A stretch of 58,704 nucleotides of DNA from assembly GCA_030065875.1 (NCBI GenBank), contig JASJCR010000037.1, positions 1-58,704 of the forward strand, written 5' to 3'. Below the pieces are notes generated by a model, which worked only from the letters and a program-made list of their open reading frames with translations, was not told the origin of the DNA and searched no databases. A program made the translations under genes and the position numbers. The DNA comes from Ardenticatenaceae bacterium. Its GTDB lineage: Bacteria; Chloroflexota; Anaerolineae; Promineifilales; Promineifilaceae. Each line of letters opens with the position of its first letter. The stretch's first letter is position 1. Shown piece after piece: positions 17,488 to 25,667 of the stretch.

Positions 17488-18168
17488 ATGAGTAATTCAA
17501 ATTCAAAACCAACAATTTTAATTGGTGACGATCATTCAGTCGTGCGGTCTGGCCTAAAAAAAGAGATTGAACGTTTAACCGATTACACGGTGGTCGGCGA
17601 AGCCATCAATGGGCATGAAGTGATCGAAAAAGCGTGTGAGCTGCGTCCAGACGTCATCATTCTCGACATTAACATGCCTGAAATGAACGGAATTGAAGTG
17701 ACCAATAACTTGAACGATCAAGGGTTAACGCAGCATATGCAACAAAATAACGGTCACTGGCCCCCTTCAATATTAATTTTAAGTGCCCACAGCGATCCGG
17801 AATATGTCTACTCTCTTTTTGCCAGCGGAGCCAAAGGTTATTTGTTAAAGGATGAACCCCCGGAAGAAATTGTCAACGGCATTCGCCAAATCTTAGAAGG
17901 CAATCCGGCCATCAGCCTGCCTATCCAAAAAATCCTGCTGCGTCGCCGCCAGGAAGTCAACCACCCACTTAGCGTCCGTGAACTGGAAGTGTTAAAGCTG
18001 ATGGCCCGAGGGTTTACAAATGATGAAATCGCTGAAAAATTGGTCATCACCACCGGAACCGTCAAAAATCACGTCACCAACATCTACCATAAAATTCCTG
18101 AAATTCGGTCGAGATCAGAAGCGGTCGCCTGGGCCTGGATGAATCGCCTGGTGAGTGTCGAATCTTAG
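17488..18168 (+). CDS. comA-like: ComA-like NarL/FixJ response regulator
   Basis: 226 residues. The receiver is intact: acidic pair D14/D15 (IGDDHS), phospho-acceptor Asp60 (IILDINMPEMNG), Ser in LILSAHSD and Lys in GYLLKD. The C-terminal LuxR-type HTH is VRELEVLKLMARGFTNDEI then ITTGTVKNHVTNIYHK. It directly follows the ComP-like kinase and is its expected partner; in Bacillus, ComP phosphorylates ComA, which activates secondary-metabolite genes such as srfA. It ends in AWAWMNRL, recalling the WAWVN ends of the two degenerate-receiver regulators, so all three may recognise related DNA or interact. It is the last gene of the operon; a repeat-rich spacer follows. Confidence 0.92.
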   Translation: MSNSNSKPTILIGDDHSVVRSGLKKEIERLTDYTVVGEAINGHEVIEKACELRPDVIILDINMPEMNGIEVTNNLNDQGLTQHMQQNNGHWPPSILILSAHSDPEYVYSLFASGAKGYLLKDEPPEEIVNGIRQILEGNPAISLPIQKILLRRRQEVNHPLSVRELEVLKLMARGFTNDEIAEKLVITTGTVKNHVTNIYHKIPEIRSRSEAVAWAWMNRLVSVES

Positions 18169-18240
18169 ATCATGGTGCAGCAGACTTCCTGAATCGATCC
18201 ATAATTTAATCCTTAAATCCTTGTTCTTTAATTCGGATGA

Positions 18241-18263
18241 GATTCCTCGCTGACGCTCGGAAT
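18241..18263. repeat. Short palindromic intergenic repeat (GATTCCTCGC...CGGAATGAC type)
   Basis: ATTCC (18242-18246) pairs with GGAAT (18259-18263) around TCGCTGACGCTC, and GACAGTT follows. The wording GATTCCTCGCTGACGCTCGGAATGAC resembles a common bacterial intergenic palindrome. It lies downstream of the comA-like gene. Confidence 0.45.
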
Positions 18264-18369
18264 GACAGTTGGTTTGCTTAATGATTTTAATGGCTAACTC
18301 AAGTTGCGGCCTTATTGAACAGCCTATGAAATATGAAGATTAAATTTGTCGTTTGTTAATTGAATTGTC

Positions 18370-18430
18370 ATTCCCGCAAAGGCGGGAATCCATTAGATTG
18401 CCACCGATGGATCCCCGCTTGCGCGGGGAT
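18370..18430. repeat. Two tandem REP-like hairpins
   Basis: ATTCCCGC/GCGGGAAT (18370-18389) and ATCCCCGC/GCGGGGAT (18411-18430) are perfect 8-bp stems with 4-base loops. The second is followed by GACGGCCTGTTTT. A related word (GCGGGAATGATGGCCTGTTTT split by bases) occurs at 53429-53450, so this is a dispersed family. Confidence 0.6.
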
Positions 18431-18468
18431 GACGGCCTGTTTTCGATTATAATCGGATTACCAAATCA

Positions 18469-18647
18469 GGTTGTGTTGACATTTGTGATATTTCTTCAAC
18501 CCCACATTAAAATGCAGGGCTAATAGGCCTGGTCTGATTGCAAACCAACCCCGTAGCCGTCGGTTTTAATCGACGGGTATCGGTTTTATTCGGCGGATAG
18601 AGAAAATGACGATGAACCGTCAAAACGAATAAAAAATCGCCATAACC
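18469..18647. repeat. MITE-like element, copy A (degenerate right end)
   Basis: It begins GGTTGTGTTGACATTTG and contains ATATTTCTTCAACCCC, an ATTTTAATGC-type palindrome and the GTCGGTTTTAATCGACGG palindrome. It is the same series of words as copies B (28902-29092, opposite orientation) and C (51093-51282). Its right end (AAATCGCCATAACC) has decayed compared with the TGTCAACAGAACC of copy C. Confidence 0.7.
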
Positions 18648-18661
18648 TAATTGCGATTCAC

Positions 18662-19492
18662 TCAAACCCCGCTGAATGCTGAAAATCCACCGTCCACTGC
18701 CACGACGATTCCGGTCACAAAAGCGGAAGCCGGGGAAAGAAGCCACAGCACCGTCCCCAACAAATCCGCCGGTTCACCAAAGCGCCCCATCGGGGTATGA
18801 TCGATAATGGTCTGACCGCGCGGGGTGAGCTCACCGCTTTCATTATAGAGCAGCGCGCGATTTTGCCTGCCAACAAAAAAACCGGGGGCCAGTGCGTTTA
18901 CCCGAATATGCGGGCTAAATTCCTGGGCCATGTGAACGGCCAGCCACCGGGTAAAATTGTTGATCCCCGCCTTGGCGGCCGCATATCCAACCACGCGGGT
19001 CAGCGGGGTAAAGGCGGCCATTGACGAAAAGTTGAGGATAACCCCCTCGTTTTGCTGCGCCATCTGCTTTCCAAAAATCTGGCTGGGCAAAATGGTGCCC
19101 AATAAATTTAGATCAAAGACAAACTGCAGAGCGTCCTGAGGCAGGTCAAAAAATGATTGGTCCACATTGGTGGTTGCCTGAGGGTGATTGCCGCCGGCGG
19201 CATTGATCAGGATGTCGATGCGGCCGTACGCCTCGATCACCTGCTCGGCCGCGGCTGAAAGAAGTGCCGGGTCCAGCACGTCGGCGTGAACCACCATATA
19301 CCGGCCCGGTCCGGCCTCGAGCGGCGTCCGGTAGCGCTCTGGTATTTCCAAATTGCGGTCAACAACGGTGACGTTGGCCCCACACCCAACCAGGGCGCAG
19401 GCGATTTCACCACCCAATACGCCGGTGCCGCCGGTGATGACGGCCGATTTGCCGCGAAAATCGTACCAGTTTGAGACCTCTTGCAAATTCAT
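18662..19492 (-). CDS. uxuB-like: SDR-family D-mannonate oxidoreductase
   Basis: 276 residues, a classical short-chain dehydrogenase: TGGTGVLG cofactor loop (~20), NAAGGNHPQATT, catalytic Ser (NFSSMAA) and YAAAK. The GGNHPxATT stretch and DLNLLGT are typical of the SDR-type mannonate oxidoreductases that reduce fructuronate to mannonate in glucuronate catabolism. Neighbours agree: it is the last gene of a minus-strand set containing a GH2 glycosidase and a sugar ABC transporter, with GH88 and an IolB-family isomerase nearby. A KduD-like role (DKII reduction) is the main alternative because KduD is also an SDR. A palindromic repeat lies between it and the upstream GH2 gene. Confidence 0.85.
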   Translation of the reverse strand: MNLQEVSNWYDFRGKSAVITGGTGVLGGEIACALVGCGANVTVVDRNLEIPERYRTPLEAGPGRYMVVHADVLDPALLSAAAEQVIEAYGRIDILINAAGGNHPQATTNVDQSFFDLPQDALQFVFDLNLLGTILPSQIFGKQMAQQNEGVILNFSSMAAFTPLTRVVGYAAAKAGINNFTRWLAVHMAQEFSPHIRVNALAPGFFVGRQNRALLYNESGELTPRGQTIIDHTPMGRFGEPADLLGTVLWLLSPASAFVTGIVVAVDGGFSAFSGV

Positions 19493-19523
19493 TTAATTAT
19501 AAAGTCCATTGTAAATAAAACCG

Positions 19524-19547
19524 TAGGGCCGCAGCATGCTGGCCCTA
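19524..19547. repeat. Palindromic repeat TAGGGCC...GGCCCTA
   Basis: TAGGGCC and GGCCCTA flank GC-AGCATGCT, an inner palindrome. It is related to the repeats at 42468-42487 and 53169-53192, which share AGGGCCGCAGC. It lies between the GH2 and SDR genes of one operon, so it could act as a weak terminator or RNA-stability element. Confidence 0.55.
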
Positions 19548-19573
19548 AAAATAGCAGTGTTGGTGGCTCTGCC

Positions 19574-21871
19574 CTAATCGGCTAACGAAACGATGAGCGG
19601 CGGAAACCCCTCCACAGCAGCCACCACAAGCGATCCCTCAGCCGTTTCATGAACGAGAATCGCGGCTCGGCCGTTGGCCGTTTCGATCAGTCGGCTGCCG
19701 TCCGGCGTTCCCTGATTGGCGTGGAGCCGTCCTGGTCCCTGTAATTGAAAGCTGATGCGGCGTTCGTCATCAATGACGGCCGTGTCCAGGTCGTTGACCA
19801 GCTGAACAACGACGCGAACGGCTGAACCTTCGGCCGGTTCCACCCAGCCGTGCAGTTTGGCAGCCGCTTTTCCCCCGCTGCCGGTCAGCGTCTGCGTAAT
19901 CGCGTGGGTGATTTGCCGCCCGTCGGCCATCGTTCCCTCAGCCCGCAGCTCGTTTTCCCCCGCTTGAAAGGGAATCATCCACACCAGCCCACCGGCCGGG
20001 AAAACCGCCGGGTTGACAAATTTTACCCCGTGCGACCGGTCGTTGACCCACAGCTCAACCCGCTCGCAGTTTGAATAGACCCGCACGCGCTTAATGACGC
20101 CCGGCAAGCCGCTACGCAGCGGCCAGGATGGGGATTCGATCCGGCAGACCGGGGTGGCGGTCTGCCGCGCCTGAAACAGAGCGTAGACATCCTTGAGGGT
20201 ACCGTCACGGGCCACCAACCCTTTTTGGTTGACATAAGGTATGGGGTTCTCCGGCCGGAGCGGCGTGCCAAAATCCTTAAACACCCATTGGGCGGTACCC
20301 GCCAGACGGGGCAGCCGCTCCTGAACCTGCAAATGCCATTCCATCAGGTCCAGGATGTAGCTTTCGCTCCAGTCGCTGTCGAGACTGGCCCGCGCTTCCC
20401 CCTCTTTTGACAGGGCCACACCAGGATTTTCTTCATGCGTCGTGTGGTGGGCGATGTCGCGGCGGAGATGGGGGCCGCCGTTGTGCCGGCCGACGTGGCT
20501 GTCTCCTCCCCATTCAGCGTGCAGCAGGCGTGGAAAGCGGGTCATGGCGTCCTCCAACACCAGCTCGTAATCTTCATAACGACCGCGATACCAGCCCGAC
20601 CAGATCGAAGGGGAATACACATCCACGATGGCCGCGCCACGATCATAGCGGCGCAGGGCGGTCAGGCGCGCGGGGTCCAACCGGCGGGCGCGGTCGTGAA
20701 GCTCACCCAAAAAGGCGTACACGTTGTCGTCGGTGGTCTCCGGGTGCTCGCTTTCCCAGTCGAGTTCGTTCCCTAGCCCCCAGAAAAAAATGGACGGCCG
20801 GTTAAAATGCTGATCGATCATCTCGTCCAGCATCATGCGCGCTTGAGCCTTAAAAAGATCCCGGCCGATTCCCCCGCGACACCAGGGCAGCTCCTCCCAC
20901 ACAATCAGCCCCAGTTCGTCGCAAGCGTCGAGCACCGCATCCGCCTGGGGATAATGACCCAGCCGCACAAAATTAAAGCCGGCCGCCTTGATTTGGGCCA
21001 TTTCCTGACGGCTGAGCGCATCCGGGACGGCACTGCCAAATCCGGCCCAATCTTCGTGGCGGTGGGTGCCGCGCAGCAGCAGGCGTTCGCCGTTCAGATA
21101 AAACGGACCCCCGGCCGGGAAGTCGTACGTGCGAAAGCCAATCCGCTCTTCAACTTCGTCGGACAGCCGGTCGTGCCGATACAGGCGGGCAAGAAGGGTA
21201 TAGAGAGCCGGCTGATCGGGCGACCACAATTCGGGCTGGTCGACAGACGGCAGCCGAAAAGTGAAGGTCGATTCGGCAATCGGCCGGCTGGCTTGCCAGA
21301 TGGGCGTGCCGTCAGCCCCTTTCAGTTCCAGATGCAGCGACACCCCGTCAAGCGGCCCGTCGCAGACGCCGTTTAGGGTAAGCTTGGCCTGAAATTCATC
21401 CAATGCGCTGGTGACATGCAGCCGCACCAGACGGGTGGCCCCCGTGGTGTAGCGCCAGACGCTGCGCGTCAAACCCCCATACAGGAAAAAGTCCGATAGA
21501 TCTGAGGGGATCAGATGACGGTCCGGCCGGTTGTCGACTTCAACCCGCAGCGCCCCGGCCGGGTGGGGAATCTCAACGTCGAAAGCGGTATACCCCCCGG
21601 CATGACGCCCGACGGTCTCACCGTCAAATGAAACGGTGGCTTTCATCGCGGCCGCTTCAAAACGGACAAAATAGCGGGCGTGAGGTGGAGAAAAGTCAGC
21701 GGTTATCTCGCGCTCATAAACACCGATCCCCCGACGGTAATGCCGCTCCGGATCTGGCTCCATCGTATCCAGGCTGTTCCAGCTATGGGGCAGATCAATC
21801 GTCTCTGCCTCATCCCCCTCAAACCGGAACTGCCACCGGTCGTTGATCTGCATGCGGTTGGTGTGAATCAT
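19574..21871 (-). CDS. Glycoside hydrolase family 2 (beta-glucuronidase/beta-galactosidase type)
   Basis: 765 residues without a signal peptide, so cytoplasmic. The order is GH2: sugar-binding beta-sandwich (~1-150), immunoglobulin-like domain (~150-245), TIM barrel from ~250, and C-terminal beta domains (~590-765). Catalytic residues are visible: acid/base Glu in FWGLGNELDWES and the likely nucleophile in LLHAEWGGD. GTHRHEDWAGFG and RLGHYPQ are typical substrate-pocket strands. It probably cleaves a terminal beta-linked sugar from an imported oligosaccharide. The uronate genes around it favour a beta-glucuronide, but galactoside specificity cannot be excluded. It lies 19 bp downstream of the sugar permease, so it is in the same operon. 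Confidence 0.9.
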   Translation of the reverse strand: MIHTNRMQINDRWQFRFEGDEAETIDLPHSWNSLDTMEPDPERHYRRGIGVYEREITADFSPPHARYFVRFEAAAMKATVSFDGETVGRHAGGYTAFDVEIPHPAGALRVEVDNRPDRHLIPSDLSDFFLYGGLTRSVWRYTTGATRLVRLHVTSALDEFQAKLTLNGVCDGPLDGVSLHLELKGADGTPIWQASRPIAESTFTFRLPSVDQPELWSPDQPALYTLLARLYRHDRLSDEVEERIGFRTYDFPAGGPFYLNGERLLLRGTHRHEDWAGFGSAVPDALSRQEMAQIKAAGFNFVRLGHYPQADAVLDACDELGLIVWEELPWCRGGIGRDLFKAQARMMLDEMIDQHFNRPSIFFWGLGNELDWESEHPETTDDNVYAFLGELHDRARRLDPARLTALRRYDRGAAIVDVYSPSIWSGWYRGRYEDYELVLEDAMTRFPRLLHAEWGGDSHVGRHNGGPHLRRDIAHHTTHEENPGVALSKEGEARASLDSDWSESYILDLMEWHLQVQERLPRLAGTAQWVFKDFGTPLRPENPIPYVNQKGLVARDGTLKDVYALFQARQTATPVCRIESPSWPLRSGLPGVIKRVRVYSNCERVELWVNDRSHGVKFVNPAVFPAGGLVWMIPFQAGENELRAEGTMADGRQITHAITQTLTGSGGKAAAKLHGWVEPAEGSAVRVVVQLVNDLDTAVIDDERRISFQLQGPGRLHANQGTPDGSRLIETANGRAAILVHETAEGSLVVAAVEGFPPLIVSLAD

Positions 21872-21890
21872 AGGACATTCGGCCGGTGAT

Positions 21891-22727
21891 TTACTGCTTC
21901 ACCGCTCCTGCTAAGCCGCGTACAAAATACCCCTGGAAGACAAAGAAAACGAGCAGGACCGGAATGATCGAGATCGTTGTTCCGGCCGCAAAGCCGGTCC
22001 AGTCTACCGAAAACTCTCCGCGGAAAGCGTACATGCCCACCGCCATGTTGCGCAGTTCCGGCCGGCCGAGCGTAAAGACCAGCGGGATGTTAAATTCGTT
22101 CCAGGTGCTCATAAACTGAAAGATGACAACGGTGGCGATGATCGGTTTGGCCAGAGGCAGCATTAACCTGAACGTCTGCCAGAACGTTGCCCCATCTATG
22201 CGGGCTGACTCAAACAGCTCGTCGGGCAGCGTTTGGAAAAAGCCGGTAAAAAGAAGCACGTACAGCGCCCCCGATCCGCCAGACAGCGCCAAAATGACGC
22301 CGGCTCGCGTGTTGAGAAGACCCAGCGCCTGCACCAGCTTAAACTGCGGCAAAATAATCGAGGCGATGGGGATAAACAGGGTGGCGGTGACCAGACCCAG
22401 CAGCAGGTTGCGCCCTGGAAACCGGTAGCGGCCAAGTACGTACCCGCACATCGACGACTTAAACAGCTCGATTACCGTGGCGGCGGCGGCATAAAGCACC
22501 GTGTTAAAGAAGTAGGTGCTGAAGTTGGCCTTGTCCCACGCCCGCACGAAATTGCTCAAATCCCAATTTTCGGGCAGAAGCGTGGCCCCGGCCGAAAACA
22601 TCTCGGAAGAGGTTTTGAGCGAAGCGAACATGACCCACAAAAACGGATAGATCCAGATAAAGCCGATGATGACCAGCAGGGTGACGGCAATCAGATTGTA
22701 GCGGGAAAATCGATTCATGCGGATCAT
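21891..22727 (-). CDS. Sugar ABC transporter permease, MalG type
   Basis: 278 residues with six predicted membrane helices and the EAA loop (LPDELFESARIDGATFWQTF, ~180-200) that contacts the ATPase. It belongs to the CUT1 carbohydrate importers. Its start lies 2 bp from the end of the partner permease, so the pair is translated together. No ATPase gene is present in the locus; CUT1 systems often share a genome-encoded MsmK/MalK-type ATPase. Confidence 0.94.
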   Translation of the reverse strand: MIRMNRFSRYNLIAVTLLVIIGFIWIYPFLWVMFASLKTSSEMFSAGATLLPENWDLSNFVRAWDKANFSTYFFNTVLYAAAATVIELFKSSMCGYVLGRYRFPGRNLLLGLVTATLFIPIASIILPQFKLVQALGLLNTRAGVILALSGGSGALYVLLFTGFFQTLPDELFESARIDGATFWQTFRLMLPLAKPIIATVVIFQFMSTWNEFNIPLVFTLGRPELRNMAVGMYAFRGEFSVDWTGFAAGTTISIIPVLLVFFVFQGYFVRGLAGAVKQ

Positions 22728-22729
22728 GG

Positions 22730-23728
22730 TTACACTCCGTAATCCTTGCGGTCGGCCTCGGCACGGCGTACAAAGTATCCCTGTACGGTGACCGCCAGAA
22801 GAATGGTGACGCCAAACAAAACGGCCGCGGCCGAGGCATATCCATAGCGAAATGGAAAATCAACCAGCGCCTGGGTATAGATGAAGTAGGGCACGACGTA
22901 CGTCTGAAAACCGGGGCCGCCGCCGGTCATCGTCACCACCAGGCCGAACACCTTGAGGGCGTTGACAAAGGCCAGGAACAAAATAATGATCGCCACCGGC
23001 CGGATGATCGGCAGGGTGATGTGGACCAATTTTTTCCACTCGCCCGCCCCGTCCAGTTCGGCCGCCTCATACAGCGCTTCCGGCACATTTTGCAGCGCCG
23101 CCATCCAGTAAATCATGTACTGTCCAAATATTTGCCAGACAGAGACGATGACCAGACTTAAAAGCGCCAGTCGTTCGTTGCCCAAAAAATCAATCGGCCG
23201 CTGCACCAGTCCGGTTGAGGTCAATAAATCGTTGATCGCCCCGTTGGCCGGATGCAGCAAAAGCTGAAAAATCAAACCGGCCATCGCCACCGGAATCACC
23301 AGCGGGGCAAAATAAACGGTGCGAAACAGGCGCTGACCCCACAGCCATTTTCGAGTCAACAAGATAGCAGCCATTAGAGAAAGAGGGAGTTTAATGGCCG
23401 TGTTGATCAAGGCGAAGACCAGCGTGTTGCGAAAAGAGAGCCAGAAAAGCGGGTCCCGTGCAATGGTGATGTAATTTTCCAGGCGGATAAACAGCTCCAG
23501 CGGACCGTTGCCGTCCCAATCAAAAAACGAATAAATGATGGTGGCCAACAGCGGCCACAGGGTAAAAGAAGTGTACAAAATGATAAACGGGAGGAGAAAC
23601 AGCATCACCCAAAACCGATCGGCTCCGGCAACCTGCTGAATCAGGGGAATCGATTTTGTGCGCCGTTTTTTGATCCGGCCGTTGAGAGGAACGGCCGCGG
23701 CCGTTTGTGAAGTTGAAAATCTGGCCAT
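22730..23728 (-). CDS. Sugar ABC transporter permease, MalF type
   Basis: 332 residues. A basic N-terminus (RIKKRRTK) precedes six membrane helices. The EAA loop (VPEALYEAAELDGAGEWKKL) is near residue 220. It is the CUT1 partner of the MalG-type permease downstream. A strong hairpin separates it from the upstream binding-protein gene and probably lowers permease expression relative to the binding protein. Confidence 0.94.
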   Translation of the reverse strand: MARFSTSQTAAAVPLNGRIKKRRTKSIPLIQQVAGADRFWVMLFLLPFIILYTSFTLWPLLATIIYSFFDWDGNGPLELFIRLENYITIARDPLFWLSFRNTLVFALINTAIKLPLSLMAAILLTRKWLWGQRLFRTVYFAPLVIPVAMAGLIFQLLLHPANGAINDLLTSTGLVQRPIDFLGNERLALLSLVIVSVWQIFGQYMIYWMAALQNVPEALYEAAELDGAGEWKKLVHITLPIIRPVAIIILFLAFVNALKVFGLVVTMTGGGPGFQTYVVPYFIYTQALVDFPFRYGYASAAAVLFGVTILLAVTVQGYFVRRAEADRKDYGV

Positions 23729-23742
23729 GGGAGTCGCGCCTT

Positions 23743-23778
23743 GGACGGCCCGGTCTGTTTTGGCAGATCGGGCCGTCC
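23743..23778 (-). terminator. Intra-operon hairpin between binding-protein and permease genes
   Basis: GGACGGCCCGGTCTG (23743-23757) pairs with CAGATCGGGCCGTCC (23764-23778), a 15-bp GC-rich stem with one G:T pair and a 6-base loop. No long T-run follows, so it is more likely a partial terminator or 3' mRNA stabiliser. This arrangement is common after binding-protein genes, which need higher expression than the permeases. Confidence 0.7.
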
Positions 23779-23799
23779 TGTTATGATAACTGAGCCGAG

Positions 23800-25398
23800 T
23801 TAGCTGTCGTCACTGGCCGGCATTTGATGGGTCTCATAGAGCGCCGAATCATAAGCCTGAGTGATGTCTTCCCATTCCGGGAAAGCAAAACACTCAACGC
23901 CGATCATCAACCCGGCGGCCGCTTCCTCTTCCAGAGTGGTCAGAAATTCGCCGTTTTTAGCCTCAGCAATTTCGGCGGCCGTACCGCTAAAATCTTCACC
24001 GTTGAGCAGCGCTTCTGACATCGCGATAAATTCCCAGTTGCGCGTCAGGCTGTTGGCGTTGGATACCGCTTTAGACTGGGCGACATCCGCACAGGCCACA
24101 ACCGGTTCGGGATAAGCAACGCGCAGGTTATTTTCATTGGCTACGTCAATGACCTGCAGCAATCCTTCATCGGTGACATACTGCCCCATATCAGAAAACG
24201 GCAGCGTACCAAAACCTTGCGCCAGATACTCGGTGGCAAAGAAACCATCTGGTCGGGTCATCCATTCCAAAAACAGGGTTGCTTCGGTGCGATGGGTTGA
24301 TTGGGCGCTGATGTAAAATTTGTTTTCGGAAAACGACTGGCGCAGGGAGCCGGCTCGGCCGTCATCCGGCATGACCGGTGGAAAAACGCCAAGATCTAAA
24401 TCAGGCACTTCATAGCCGGCAAAAACACTGGGCATCCACGCCCCACCAAAGTAAATGGCCGCCTGCCCGTTGGCCATCGACTGACGGGCAAAATCTTTGT
24501 CGTTGTTCCCCGGAACCACCAGGCCATCGTTAAAGAATCCCTGCAGATAGTTGAACGTTTCGAGCTGCCGTTCATCATCGATGTTAAAGCGGCCCTGCTG
24601 ATAGTCAAAGAAACTGTCGGTAAAGTTCATCCCCGACAGCGGGTACCAGGTGCGCTGCAGATCGTTCCCCAATGGCACAGCCAGACAAAAGGCATCGGTA
24701 TTTTCAGCGATTGTCTCGCAGGTGGTGCGCAGTTCGCTCCAGGTTGTTGGCGGCACGTCAGGATCGAGCCCGGCCGCCCGAAAGACATCTTTGTTGGTGT
24801 ACATGTAGCCCGGACCCCACACAAAGTTGTCGTTAAACGGGAAGCTGTACGGCAGCGAATTGACGACGTTGATCCCTTCCAGGAATGATCCTTCCGGCCA
24901 GCGATCGTAAAAATCGTCCGGCAAAACGGTGTTGTCCATGGGGGCGACCCAATTTTGATCGAGCAGTTCGGCCATGGTCAGGACTCGATCACCACCCAAC
25001 CAGAAGAAAATGTCTGGTGAGTCGCCGCTCTGGAACATCAGCGGCAGCGTTTCGCGATACTGACCCTGTTCGAGGGTGTCCCACTCAACGGTGATGTGCG
25101 GATACTCGTTCTGGAATTCGGCTGCGACCTGCTCGTAAAAATCGGCCTGCTCTTGCGACCAGTTCATCACGCGCAGCGTCACCGGCTCCATTTCTTCCTC
25201 AGTCATCACCTCGACCACGCGGGTGACCTCAACCTCTTCTCCTTCAACTTCAATGGTTTCGGTGACCACGCGAGTCACTTCGATCTCTTCAGTAACGGTT
25301 TCGGTCACGACACGGGTCACTTCTACCGTTTGTGGCGCACAGGCGGCCGCGGCTGCAATCAGCAAAAAAATTACAATCAATAATGGTTTGCGCTTCAT
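23800..25398 (-). CDS. Extracellular sugar-binding lipoprotein of ABC transporter
   Basis: 532 residues. The signal peptide ends in a lipobox (AAAAC, Cys ~20), so the protein is membrane-anchored. A 45-residue linker made of repeats of 'VEVTRVVTETV' with alternating acidic residues follows, then a family 1 solute-binding fold (TLRVMNWSQEQADFYEQVA, PDIFFWLGGD, RQSMANGQAAIYFGGAW). It would capture the oligosaccharide for the two permeases downstream. A good GGAGATTCCC ribosome-binding site precedes ATG 25398. It is the first gene of the minus-strand set and is divergent from the GntR-type regulator, so this spacer is the likely controlled promoter. Confidence 0.94.
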   Translation of the reverse strand: MKRKPLLIVIFLLIAAAAACAPQTVEVTRVVTETVTEEIEVTRVVTETIEVEGEEVEVTRVVEVMTEEEMEPVTLRVMNWSQEQADFYEQVAAEFQNEYPHITVEWDTLEQGQYRETLPLMFQSGDSPDIFFWLGGDRVLTMAELLDQNWVAPMDNTVLPDDFYDRWPEGSFLEGINVVNSLPYSFPFNDNFVWGPGYMYTNKDVFRAAGLDPDVPPTTWSELRTTCETIAENTDAFCLAVPLGNDLQRTWYPLSGMNFTDSFFDYQQGRFNIDDERQLETFNYLQGFFNDGLVVPGNNDKDFARQSMANGQAAIYFGGAWMPSVFAGYEVPDLDLGVFPPVMPDDGRAGSLRQSFSENKFYISAQSTHRTEATLFLEWMTRPDGFFATEYLAQGFGTLPFSDMGQYVTDEGLLQVIDVANENNLRVAYPEPVVACADVAQSKAVSNANSLTRNWEFIAMSEALLNGEDFSGTAAEIAEAKNGEFLTTLEEEAAAGLMIGVECFAFPEWEDITQAYDSALYETHQMPASDDS

Positions 25399-25515
25399 TT
25401 GGGAATCTCCTTACTCAAATACTCATAGGCCTGGGGCCTTTAGGCAATTAACGACTGATGAATAAATAATTTTATGGTGGTTCGTTTCCCTCCTGGATTT
25501 GGGTATGTTTCATTT

Positions 25516-25548
25516 AGACCACAAAAGTTTTGAAAACCTTTGTGGTCT
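25516..25548. repeat. Long palindrome AGACCACAAAAGTTTT / AAAACCTTTGTGGTCT
   Basis: A 33-bp near-perfect palindrome with one-base centre in the spacer between the binding protein and its divergent regulator. A sister palindrome, perfect and with AGATTAC instead of AGACCAC, lies at 56700-56732. The dispersed pair suggests a mobile palindromic repeat family rather than an operator unique to this locus. Confidence 0.6.
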
Positions 25549-25607
25549 GCCAGGTATCTCCTCATCTTGTTGAAATATCCTGCATCTGAGAGTAGAATCA
25601 AATACAC

Positions 25608-25625
25608 AGGTGGTAATTACCGGTA
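25608..25625. promoter_or_regulatory. Candidate operator GGTAATTACC in front of the GntR-type regulator
   Basis: The perfect 10-bp palindrome GGTAATTACC (25612-25621) lies ~47 bp upstream of the regulator start. A similar palindrome with TGGTAATAACCA at its core lies upstream of the GH88 gene (28833-28852). The two sites mark the promoters expected to be controlled by the local regulator, including autoregulation. Confidence 0.55.
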
Positions 25626-25667
25626 AAGGGCAACATATACCACTTCACATTGGAAGTTAACCTGCTC

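Larger units (their letters stand above)
18169..18661. other. Repeat-rich intergenic region after the comXQPA-like operon
   Basis: No gene is seen. The stretch holds a short imperfect hairpin (18241-18263), two tandem hairpins (18370-18430) and a MITE-like element (18469-18647). It lies between convergent genes, and the hairpins could serve as terminators for the operon on the left. Confidence 0.6.

Noticed and set aside
25200..25340. Repeated GAC/GTG words in the binding-protein gene as a CRISPR-like or regulatory array
   Set aside because: The repeat is in frame and encodes the VEVTRVVTE linker typical of such lipoproteins.
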